Source of the DNA: JAJZIH01 sp021785265
GTDB taxonomy: Bacteria; Pseudomonadota; Gammaproteobacteria; JAKAQQ01
DNA: 39,186 bases
Direction: 5' to 3'
Assembly (NCBI GenBank): GCA_027338645.1
Contig: DAHWSH010000055.1
Span: 1-39,186 of the forward strand
Both the position numbers and the translations under genes were made by a program. The notes under the pieces are model-generated. The model did no database searches. It saw nothing but the letters and a program-made list of their open reading frames with translations, and had not been told where the DNA came from. Below, piece by piece: positions 32,200 to 39,186 of this stretch (its first letter is position 1; each line of letters starts with the position of its first letter).

Positions 32200-32367
32200 A
32201 ACACCGGTCTGGAGATGAACCCTCCATCTTTGCCAAGTTCTGGGCACCACCGGATCGACCCCAACACCCGTGTTCAGACTCATACCAGGTGAAAAGAGAC
32301 CGCTTTTTGCCAGAATGCGCGGCAAACCTGCTGTCCCCCCGTTGAACGCCTCCTCAGAATACAAGCA

Positions 32368-34188
32368 GTGGATTGCACGAGACCCACACATCTGCTGTGG
32401 GAGCGGCTATTGAAGCCAACGGATGTATCCAACCCCGACCACTTTCACCGGGTCGTGGACTGCCAATGGGCCTGCCCGGCCCACACCGATGTTCCCGAGT
32501 ACATCCGTCTGATCGCCCAGGGCCGTTTCACGGAAGCCTACCTGCTCAACCGGGAATCGAACGTGTTCCCCGGCATTCTGGGACGCGTTTGCGACCGTCC
32601 CTGCGAGCCGGCCTGCCGCCGCGGCCGGGTCGACGAGAAACCCGTGGCCATCTGTCGGCTGAAGCGTGTGGCCGCAGATTTGAAGGGCGAAATCGCTCCC
32701 CATCTACCACCGGTCCCCACCCGGAAGAATGGCAAGCGCATCGCCTGCGTGGGCGCTGGCTGCGCTTCGCTCACCGTGGCCAACGATCTTCTGCCGCTCG
32801 GCTACGAAGTCACGATTTTTGAGAAACAGCAAGAGCCCGGCGGCCTGATGCGGACCAATATCCCCGCGTTTCGTCTGCCGACCGAGGTGCTCAGCGAGGA
32901 AATCCACCTGATTACCGACCGGGGTGTGGAGTTGCTGCTGGACACGCCCGTCGAGAGCATGAAGGCGTTGCTCGAGCGCGGTTTTGATGCGGTATTTGTG
33001 GGCAGCGGAGCCCCCCGCGGCAAGAATCTCGACGTCCCCGGCCGCTATGATGACCCTGCGCATGTGCATATCGGGATTGACTGGCTCGAGTCCGTAGCTT
33101 TTGGACATATCACCGCGATCGGCCGGAAAGTGCTCATCATCGGTGCGGGCAATACGGCCATGGACTGTTGCCGGACTTCGCTCCGGCTGGGTGCGACCGA
33201 TGTCAAGGTGATGGCCCGCAAACCACTCACCCTGCTCAAGGCTTCCGATTGGGAAATGGAAGAAGCCCTGGAGGAGAGTATCGCGATCATCCCGTGTCAT
33301 GCGCCCAGGGATTTCGTCCTGGCGGGCAACCGGATTCAGGGCATGAACTTCGACGTACTGGACTACCACGAGCACGATGGCACGCTCGAATCATCGAGAC
33401 TCGGATCCGTTTTTTTCCCCGCCGACGATATTATTCTGGCCATTGGGCAAGAAAATGCCTTTCCGTGGGTCGAACGCGATATCGGGATTGATTTCGACCA
33501 GCGAGACGTACCGAGGGTGGATCGCAGGACCATGCAAAGCACCCGCCCGGGCGTATTTTTTGGCGGTGATGCGGCGTTCGGCCCGGAGAATATCATCTGG
33601 GCCGTCGAACACGGACACCAGGCTGCCCTCTCCATCCATCGATACTGTCAGGGCGAGGAGATCGGCCTGCGTCCTCCAGTCAGCCTGCATCTGGCCAGCA
33701 CCAAGATGGGCATACACGAGTGGAGTTACAGCAACCGTTATGACGCTTCGGCGCGGCGCAAGGTACCGCATGTGGGTCTCACGGAACGCTTTAAGAACAT
33801 CAGGATCGAGGTCGAGAGGGGGTTTGCACCCGAACAGACCCAAGTGGAAGTCGAGCGCTGTCTCAACTGTGATATCCAGACGGTTTTCTTCGCCCCGAAA
33901 TGCATTGAATGTGACGCCTGCATAGACGTTTGCCCCACCGCCTGTCTCACGCTGGCCGTCAATGGAGAGGAGGAGGATTTGCGTGGACGTCTCAAGGCCC
34001 CGGCCAACAACCGCAAACAGCCGCTGTTCGTTTCGGAGCCCCTGACGCAGACCGGCCGCGTGATGGTCAAGGATGAGGACCAGTGTGTGCACTGCGGTCT
34101 CTGTGCAGAACGCTGCCCGACCGCAGCATGGGATATGCAGAAGTCGATTGTGAAGATTCCTTATGCGTTCGATGTGCCTGGCCGGTGA
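32368..34188 (+). CDS. GltD-like FAD oxidoreductase with ferredoxin domain
   Basis: A 606-residue iron-sulfur flavoprotein. The N-terminal part resembles GltD (Cys32 and Cys36 in DCQWACPAHTDVPEY; Cys75, Cys79 and Cys83 in CDRPCEPACRRGR). The FAD motif is CVGAGCASLTVANDL, with Ser instead of the usual third Gly. A second dinucleotide site is VLIIGAGNTAMDCCR. The C-terminus adds two 4Fe-4S sets: CIECDACIDVCP and CVHCGLCAERCP. Members of this family move electrons between NAD(P)H and ferredoxin or a partner enzyme. The next two genes, 4 bases away, encode a 2-oxoacid:ferredoxin oxidoreductase, so it is the probable electron partner. GTG 32368 lacks a visible Shine-Dalgarno; the start is uncertain. 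Confidence 0.88.
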   Translation: MDCTRPTHLLWERLLKPTDVSNPDHFHRVVDCQWACPAHTDVPEYIRLIAQGRFTEAYLLNRESNVFPGILGRVCDRPCEPACRRGRVDEKPVAICRLKRVAADLKGEIAPHLPPVPTRKNGKRIACVGAGCASLTVANDLLPLGYEVTIFEKQQEPGGLMRTNIPAFRLPTEVLSEEIHLITDRGVELLLDTPVESMKALLERGFDAVFVGSGAPRGKNLDVPGRYDDPAHVHIGIDWLESVAFGHITAIGRKVLIIGAGNTAMDCCRTSLRLGATDVKVMARKPLTLLKASDWEMEEALEESIAIIPCHAPRDFVLAGNRIQGMNFDVLDYHEHDGTLESSRLGSVFFPADDIILAIGQENAFPWVERDIGIDFDQRDVPRVDRRTMQSTRPGVFFGGDAAFGPENIIWAVEHGHQAALSIHRYCQGEEIGLRPPVSLHLASTKMGIHEWSYSNRYDASARRKVPHVGLTERFKNIRIEVERGFAPEQTQVEVERCLNCDIQTVFFAPKCIECDACIDVCPTACLTLAVNGEEEDLRGRLKAPANNRKQPLFVSEPLTQTGRVMVKDEDQCVHCGLCAERCPTAAWDMQKSIVKIPYAFDVPGR

Positions 34189-34192
34189 ATGC

Positions 34193-35998
34193 ATGAACGC
34201 ACACGCGAATGACTTTGTCATCAAGATCGCGAACGTAAATGGCACGGGCTCGGCCAGCGCCAATGGGTTATTGATGAAAGCGATTTTTCGGATGGGGATC
34301 CCGGTCGTGGGGAAGAACTTCTTTCCCTCCAATATCCAGGGATTGCCCACTTGGTATGAGATCCGTGTGAGCCGTGACGGTTATCTCGCCCGCTCGGGCG
34401 AAGTGGATGTCCTGGTGGCGATGAATGCCCAGACCTATGCCCGTGACCTCGCGGAAATCCGTTCCGGCGGCTATTTTCTTTACGATTCCACCTGGCCACG
34501 CGAGGCGGAGCTTGCGCGCAGGGACGTCACCCTTATTGGAATTCCCCTGGCCAAACTGGTCAACGAAGCGTTCAATAGCCCCCGCGCACGTATTCTCATG
34601 AAAAATATCTGCTACGTGGGCGCATTGGCGGCTCTTCTGGCTCTTGAACCGGATGTGCTGAAAACCTTGCTCACGGAGATCTATGCCGACAAACCCAAAC
34701 TCATCGCGGATAATCTCCGGGCGATCGAGCTGGGATACCAGTATGCGACCCGGCATTTCAGCTGCCCGCTCCCGGTCCGGCTCGAACGGATGAACGCAAC
34801 CGCCGACTTTATCCTGGCCGATGGCAATACGCTTGCTGCACTGGGATGTGTCTATGCGGGGGCAACCCTTGGCGCCTGGTATCCGATCACGCCGTCGACC
34901 TCGCTGATGGATGCCTTCAAGGATTTCTGCGAGCGCTACCGCAAAGATCCGGTTAGCGGGCAGCGACGCTACTGCATTGTCCAGGCGGAGGATGAGCTGG
35001 CTGCCATCGGGATGGTGCTCGGTGCGGGCTGGAATGGCGCGCGTGCCTTCACACCGACCAGTGGACCGGGCCTTTCGCTCATGAACGAGTTTCTGGGCTT
35101 TGGCTATTACGCGGAAATTCCGGCAGTGATCTTCGACGTGCAGCGTGCCGGCCCTTCCACCGGAATGCCCACGCGTACCCAGCAGGCGGATCTTTTGCTT
35201 GCTGCCTATGCCTCTCACGGCGATACTCGCCATGTGCTGCTGTTCCCGGCAAACCCCGCGGAGTGCTTTTCCATGGCAGTCACGGCTTTTGATCTTGCCG
35301 AGCGACTGCAGACGCCGGTGATGGTGCTGTCCGACCTGGATATCGGCATGAATGACTGGATGGTGCCGAAACTCTCTTGGGATGATCACCGGATGCCGGA
35401 TCGCGGCAAGGTGTGTACGCCCGACGAGCTGCGTGACCTGACGCTTTTCCACCGGTATACGGATCGCGATGGGGATGGCATTCCTCAGCGTACCCTGCCT
35501 GGCGTCCACCCGTCTGGTGCGTATTTCACCCGCGGTTCCGGCCATAGCGCTCGCGGGACCTACACCGAGGATGCTGACGAATATCAGGAGGTTCTGGATC
35601 GTCTGGGGCGGAAACATGACTATGCGAAAACACTGGTCCCGGCGCCTGCTGTGCGCAGAAAGGAGGGCCTGACGAGTGGGGTGATCTCCATCGGCAGCTG
35701 CGATGCGGCCGTGCTCGAGGCGCTCGACCGGCTGGCGGGCGAGGGAATTGAACTGAACTACCTCCGGGTCCGGGGCTTCCCTTTTGGTTCCGAAGTAGAA
35801 AAGTTCCTGGAGCAGCACACACAGATTTTTGTTGTGGAACAGAACCGCGATGCCCAGCTGAAATCCTTGTTGCTCCTGGAAACAGGTGCGGTCCGGGATC
35901 GGCTCACCTCGATCCTCCATTACGGGGGTATGCCAATCGACTCGCGCTTCATTGTCTCCGAAATCCGCGCCGTACTCAAAGCAGGTAAAGCCGCATGA
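34193..35998 (+). CDS. korA: 2-oxoacid:acceptor oxidoreductase, alpha (gamma-alpha fused)
   Basis: A 601-residue subunit in which the gamma domain (IKIANVNGTGSASANGLLMK, about residues 9-190) is fused to the alpha domain. The alpha domain contains GCVYAGATLGAWYPITPSTS and the region FTPTSGPGLSLMNEF. A C-terminal transketolase-like domain starts near GVISIGSCDAAVLEAL. Known reaction: CoA-dependent oxidative decarboxylation of a 2-oxoacid with ferredoxin, or the reverse. Fusion in two-subunit form is that of KorAB enzymes. Start 34193 follows the previous stop by 4 bases; ATG 34163 would overlap it. 2-Oxoglutarate is more likely than pyruvate as substrate, but the sequence does not settle it. 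Confidence 0.88.
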   Translation: MNAHANDFVIKIANVNGTGSASANGLLMKAIFRMGIPVVGKNFFPSNIQGLPTWYEIRVSRDGYLARSGEVDVLVAMNAQTYARDLAEIRSGGYFLYDSTWPREAELARRDVTLIGIPLAKLVNEAFNSPRARILMKNICYVGALAALLALEPDVLKTLLTEIYADKPKLIADNLRAIELGYQYATRHFSCPLPVRLERMNATADFILADGNTLAALGCVYAGATLGAWYPITPSTSLMDAFKDFCERYRKDPVSGQRRYCIVQAEDELAAIGMVLGAGWNGARAFTPTSGPGLSLMNEFLGFGYYAEIPAVIFDVQRAGPSTGMPTRTQQADLLLAAYASHGDTRHVLLFPANPAECFSMAVTAFDLAERLQTPVMVLSDLDIGMNDWMVPKLSWDDHRMPDRGKVCTPDELRDLTLFHRYTDRDGDGIPQRTLPGVHPSGAYFTRGSGHSARGTYTEDADEYQEVLDRLGRKHDYAKTLVPAPAVRRKEGLTSGVISIGSCDAAVLEALDRLAGEGIELNYLRVRGFPFGSEVEKFLEQHTQIFVVEQNRDAQLKSLLLLETGAVRDRLTSILHYGGMPIDSRFIVSEIRAVLKAGKAA

Positions 35999-37050
35999 GT
36001 TTCATGAAAAAACCAAAAGTCAGCCACTCCGGCCTGCCACGCAATGAGCTGGGTCTTTCGATCCGCGACTACGAAGGCAGCATGTCCACGCTGTGTGCTG
36101 GGTGTGGACACGATTCCGTGACCGCCGCACTCATCCAGGCCATTTGGGAACTGAACATCCAGCCACACCGGATCGTCAAGATGAGTGGGATCGGGTGCTC
36201 CTCCAAGACACCGGCCTATTTCGTGGAGGCGGCCCACGGGATCAATGCCGTGCACGGACGCATGCCCTCGATCGCGACCGGCGCCAATGCGGCCAACCGC
36301 AGCCTCCATTACATCGGCATATCCGGGGACGGCGACTCGCTGTCCATTGGCCTGGGGCAGTTTGTCCACGCTTTGCGGCGTAATATCAATATGCTCTATC
36401 TCATTGAGAACAACGGAGTCTACGGTCTCACGAAGGGGCAGTTTTCCGCCTCGGCGGATCAGGGAAGCACGGCGAAAAAGGGGGAAGTCAACCGGCAGCC
36501 GCCCATCGACCCGGTGACCCTGGCGCTCGCGCTGGGCGGCAGTTTCATTGCACGCGGTTTTTCCGGAGACAAAGACCAGCTCGTGCCATTGATCAAGGCT
36601 GGCCTGATGCACAACGGTTTCGCACTTCTGGACGTGCTTTCGCCCTGTGTCACCTTCAATGATCACGAGGGCTCCACCAAGAGCTACGCCCATACGAGAC
36701 ACTTTGACCTCCCGGCCGCACAAGCCGATTTCATACCCCGAAAAATCCCCATTCAAGCGGTCACCGCCGGGGGAGAGGCCATTCCGGTGGCCTTGCATGA
36801 CGGGAGCACAGTGATTCTGAAAAAAGTGGCGAAAGACTACAATCCCATGAACCGCGAGGAGGCTTATCAGTACATCCAGAAACACCGGGACGGTGGCGAA
36901 ATCGTGACGGGACTCCTTTACATCAACGAAGATCAGGCAGAGTTTCACGCCCTGAATGACACAATCAGCGGGGCGCTGCGGGATCTGCCCTATCCGGAAC
37001 TTTGCCCCGGAGCCGCCGTCCTGGAAGAGATCCAGCAACTCTATCGCTGA
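35995..37050 (+). CDS. korB: 2-oxoacid:acceptor oxidoreductase, beta (TPP) subunit
   Basis: A 351-residue thiamine-diphosphate subunit. The four cluster cysteines are visible: Cys34 and Cys37 (LCAGCGHD), Cys68 (GIGCSSKTP) and Cys218 (VLSPCVTFND). The TPP/magnesium motif is GDGDSLSIGLGQFVHALRRN (residues 111-130), then ENNGVYGLTKGQ. Known role: binds TPP and one 4Fe-4S cluster and completes the alpha-beta enzyme. It overlaps korA by ATGA. No separate ferredoxin gene is nearby; the ferredoxin domain of the first gene may serve. Confidence 0.92.
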   Translation: MSFMKKPKVSHSGLPRNELGLSIRDYEGSMSTLCAGCGHDSVTAALIQAIWELNIQPHRIVKMSGIGCSSKTPAYFVEAAHGINAVHGRMPSIATGANAANRSLHYIGISGDGDSLSIGLGQFVHALRRNINMLYLIENNGVYGLTKGQFSASADQGSTAKKGEVNRQPPIDPVTLALALGGSFIARGFSGDKDQLVPLIKAGLMHNGFALLDVLSPCVTFNDHEGSTKSYAHTRHFDLPAAQADFIPRKIPIQAVTAGGEAIPVALHDGSTVILKKVAKDYNPMNREEAYQYIQKHRDGGEIVTGLLYINEDQAEFHALNDTISGALRDLPYPELCPGAAVLEEIQQLYR

Positions 37051-37347
37051 ACTGCCGGATGACCACAGAAGAGGAAGTCCGCGAACGGTTCAGAGACAGA
37101 ACGAAAGTCATGCGGTTTCCACTCAAACCTGGTGTTTTTCCTGTATAGGAACAGGCCGAACGAACCCTCTCGGCTGAAAGCGCTCCGTATCCGGGTCCGT
37201 TCGGGACAGCTCCAGCGAGTGTTGTAGCCGGCTGGGCGGAGCGGGCGCTTGTCGTCTTCCTCCTCCGTTCCGGCCGGAACTTTCCCATGCACACCAAGCA
37301 CTAACCGGGAGGTGGGGAGTCAGACCGCATGTGAGGAGGATGATCGG
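37051..37347. other. Intergenic stretch with palindromes
   Basis: No gene is supported. GTTCCGGCCGGAAC (37267-37280) is a perfect 14-bp palindrome followed by TTT. CCTGT-N6-ACAGG (37140-37155) surrounds a TATAGG that could be a weak -10. I see no clear terminator for korB. Confidence 0.45.
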
Positions 37348-38289
37348 ATGGAATCGCAAATCTGGGAGAAGGGTGGGGAGGGCGTCAGACGCTGCCTATA
37401 CCTGGCCGTGGGTTGCCTGTTTCTGACTGTGGCCGCCCGTGCATCCGTTCCGGTCCGTCCTGCCAGAGCCCATCCCGACCGTCCTGCCCGGCATCCCCAT
37501 CACCGTCATGCGCACTGGGAAATCCGCCTGATGCGCGGTAATCCGGGCGGTTTCATCCAGGTCCGTGAAAATGCAGTGCGGGGAACCCCCCTCGCGCTCG
37601 GCAGTGGACTGGGGATGAGTCCCCTCCTGCGGCTCCGGCTCGGATGGGCAGATTCCGTGGGACCGGATCAGTGGCTCGTGATTCGGCTTGATTTATCAAG
37701 GTTTTCAGGTCAGAAGCTATTTCCCCAAACGATCTATTTCAACGGCGTGGGCCTGGCGCCCGGACGCCCCGTCTACAGTGATACTCCGGTCGAGGAGGAC
37801 TGGCAGCTCACGGCGTTCGACCGGATCGGGTTGGGATCCTGGTTCCACCGTCGATTGCGGGCCGCGATCGAAGCCGGTTTCACCTATGTCGGCCTGACCT
37901 TCAAACTGAACGGCAGCCTCGTGACCCAGCCCAGCCAGATGAGTGGCCCCCATACCATGGAGGATTTCATCACTCAGGAGCTGCCGGTTCCCCAGATCGG
38001 TTTACGGCTCGTCGGCACTCTGAGCCGCCACTGGAGTCTCGTCGGCAGCATCCTGGGTGGGCACCTGCCCAACCTCTACAGCCTGAGAAACGAGGGTGGC
38101 AAGGTCTATGTCACCCAGACCGATCGCGAGGCCGACCTGGGTGTGGTTTACCGGCTGGGCCGGTTCGGCCGGCTCGGATTTGGCTGGTACGACCGCTACT
38201 ACATGCAGCATGAAGTGAGCCAGCAGGACGGAAACTACATCCGGATGAGCGAAAATGGCCTTTATCTCGGTTTCAGCAGTCGGTTCTGA
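37348..38289 (+). CDS. Outer-membrane beta-barrel protein
   Basis: A 313-residue protein with a signal peptide (CLYLAVGCLFLTVAARAS). A short basic, His/Pro-rich segment (RPARHPHHRHAHW) follows. The barrel then has strands such as LRLRLGWADSVGPDQWLVIR and AAIEAGFTYVGLTFKLNG, and LGFGWYDRYYMQH, ending GLYLGFSSRF with a terminal Phe. This supports outer-membrane insertion. GAGGAGG lies 7 bases before the ATG 37348, fixing the start. The His-rich N-terminus could bind metal. No family name is recognised. Confidence 0.75.
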   Translation: MESQIWEKGGEGVRRCLYLAVGCLFLTVAARASVPVRPARAHPDRPARHPHHRHAHWEIRLMRGNPGGFIQVRENAVRGTPLALGSGLGMSPLLRLRLGWADSVGPDQWLVIRLDLSRFSGQKLFPQTIYFNGVGLAPGRPVYSDTPVEEDWQLTAFDRIGLGSWFHRRLRAAIEAGFTYVGLTFKLNGSLVTQPSQMSGPHTMEDFITQELPVPQIGLRLVGTLSRHWSLVGSILGGHLPNLYSLRNEGGKVYVTQTDREADLGVVYRLGRFGRLGFGWYDRYYMQHEVSQQDGNYIRMSENGLYLGFSSRF

Positions 38290-38457
38290 AGATCTCGGGC
38301 TTCACGCTTTGGGTATGCGGAGAACGCCCTTTCCGGATCGGCTCCCCGGCAGTTGCACGTCAGGCGCGAGGGGTGAGTGCAGCGGGCGCGGCGGGTGCGT
38401 CAGCGGGAGATTTCGCCGGAGTTCCTCAAGCAGGCCCGGCGGGTGCGGGAGTGACGG

Positions 38458-38721
38458 TTGGAGCAGCTCGGACGGGCGAGTGAATGGTTGATGGAAAAGG
38501 TCGGGGAAATGAGGCGGGTGCTGGGCTACGTGGAGGAACGGATTGTGCAAGGACAACGGCAGGGGCAGAACCCGCCGGATCGCTCGCGTAGCGGCAAGCC
38601 GTTTGGGCCCGGACCGGCGGCGGGGCATGAACCGAAAACGTCCTGCGAGTGCGCCCCCGCTCGCGCAGTTACGGGTCTGAACACGGAGCGTCTACGCCGG
38701 AGGCGTGTAGGTGTCCGGTAA
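38458..38721 (+). CDS. Doubtful small open frame, possibly decayed gene
   Basis: A TTG-started frame with GGGAG 6 bases upstream gives 87 residues. Only the first part looks protein-like: LEQLGRASEWLMEKVGEMRR, then VLGYVEERIVQGQRQGQ, an amphipathic helix. The same frame reads back through a stop at 38453 into EISPEFLKQARRVRE, suggesting one longer coiled-coil gene broken by a stop. The end is low-complexity and basic. No homologue is recognised. Bases 38290-38977 hold nothing else convincing. Confidence 0.25.
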   Translation: MEQLGRASEWLMEKVGEMRRVLGYVEERIVQGQRQGQNPPDRSRSGKPFGPGPAAGHEPKTSCECAPARAVTGLNTERLRRRRVGVR

Positions 38722-38850
38722 AGGCGCTTACTGGAAATCCGGTGTCCCTTTTGAAGGATGTCTGGAATAGACCGGGATTCCGCCTCGGAGCTTTCTCCGT
38801 ACAAAAGAAATGTGCGAATCCACCGCTGTAACGCCCTGGATTAAGTGGAG

Positions 38851-38967
38851 TATAGTCCAGACGAAGAGGGTTTTGCCTGGCTTCCAAGCCTCGATTAGAG
38901 ACAATCCGTCTGGCAGCTTGGGTGAAAAGCTTGGTGTTTGCCGTCAGTCGGCACATAGATAAAGGAG
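38851..38967 (+). promoter_or_regulatory. Possible -10 and structured leader before the YVTN gene
   Basis: TATAGT (38851-38856, 5/6) has a poor -35. The transcript would begin in CCAGACG (38857-38863), which pairs with CGTCTGG (38907-38913). GGCTT-CC-AAGCC (38879-38890) nests inside. AAAGGAG (38961-38967) follows as the ribosome-binding site. Confidence 0.35.
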
Positions 38968-38977
38968 CCACCCGCGA

Positions 38978-39186
38978 ATGAAACCACCTCGATTGACTTT
39001 GTCCTGGAGCCTTTTCCCGGTGGTGCTCTTGCTGTTGCCGTTGCTCGCGGGCGTGATGGCAAGCACGGCATGGGCCGCCCCCGACGCCTATGTCGCGAGC
39101 TGCGGGAGCTCATCCGCCTGTGGTGGTAATGGCACTGTCTCGGTGATTGACACCGCGACCGATACAGTGGTCGCGACGGTGGACGT
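38978..39186 (+). CDS. Exported YVTN beta-propeller protein (cut by window end)
   Basis: The first 69 codons are visible. A signal peptide (LFPVVLLLLPLLAGVMAS, cleavage near AWA) leads to PDAYVASCGSSSACGGNGTV, then SVIDTATDTVVATVD, the YVTN-family blade repeat. Known of the family: surface or periplasmic beta-propellers with binding roles. AAAGGAG lies 10 bases before the ATG. The length and later domains are outside the window. Confidence 0.85.
   Translation, partial: MKPPRLTLSWSLFPVVLLLLPLLAGVMASTAWAAPDAYVASCGSSSACGGNGTVSVIDTATDTVVATVD

Noticed and set aside
32215..32292. 25-codon frame in the kor leader, a possible leader peptide.
   Set aside because: GGAG directly abuts the ATG, too close for initiation, and the peptide has no repeated codon typical of attenuation.
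34268..35920. Minus-strand 550-codon open frame opposite korA.
   Set aside because: No recognisable motif; korA motifs are continuous on the other strand.

Overview
The window is 39,186 bases of GC-rich bacterial chromosome. Genes are packed with 1-8 base overlaps, many membrane and exported proteins are of Gram-negative type, and one sulfide:quinone oxidoreductase has cysteines at the positions used by the Acidithiobacillus enzyme. Together this suggests a chemolithotrophic, probably acidophilic sulfur-oxidising proteobacterium (Acidiferrobacter- or Acidithiobacillus-like). The genus is inference; no rRNA is present to test it. I found no tRNA, rRNA or CRISPR array.

Layout. Bases 1-2500 are mobile-element debris: a frameshifted IS3-type element, an apparently intact higBA toxin-antitoxin pair with a clear promoter/operator on the minus strand, and a chimeric transposase remnant. 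Bases 2774-3464 carry a nucleotidyltransferase-like gene overlapping a 60-residue partner. Next come an exported LVIVD-type beta-propeller protein (3785-5410, +) and a convergent glycine-rich lipoprotein (5576-6616, -), separated by a perfect stem-loop. A type IV-like pilin (6836-7240) is followed 9 bases later by dapB.

Bases 8334-20298 are one long Tad/Flp pilus operon behind a good sigma70-type promoter and a structured leader. In order it encodes Flp pilin, a TadG-like protein, a large TadE-like protein, an unknown exported protein, a second Flp-like pilin, CpaB, CpaC secretin, an FHA-CpaF fusion ATPase, TadB, TadC, a DUF192 protein, a TPR lipoprotein and TadE. No TadZ/CpaE and no prepilin peptidase are in the window. 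A small outer-membrane protein and an exported amidase follow.

Bases 31146 down to 23209 (-) form a tightly coupled six-gene operon: TolC, periplasmic adaptor, RND pump, DUF2892 membrane protein, sulfide:quinone oxidoreductase and a SAM methyltransferase. A seventh small gene may belong to it. A divergent gene encodes an ArsR regulator fused to rhodanese. The two promoters face each other and overlap at an inverted repeat. I read this as a candidate sulfur-responsive oxidation and efflux module, and it is the most interesting system here.

Bases 32171-37050 (+) carry, behind a strong promoter, a GltD-like FAD/iron-sulfur oxidoreductase and a two-subunit 2-oxoacid:ferredoxin oxidoreductase (KorA, KorB). 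This fits a ferredoxin-linked TCA-type reaction with a dedicated electron-transfer partner. The window ends with an outer-membrane beta-barrel protein, a poorly coding stretch, and the start of an exported YVTN beta-propeller protein cut by the window edge.
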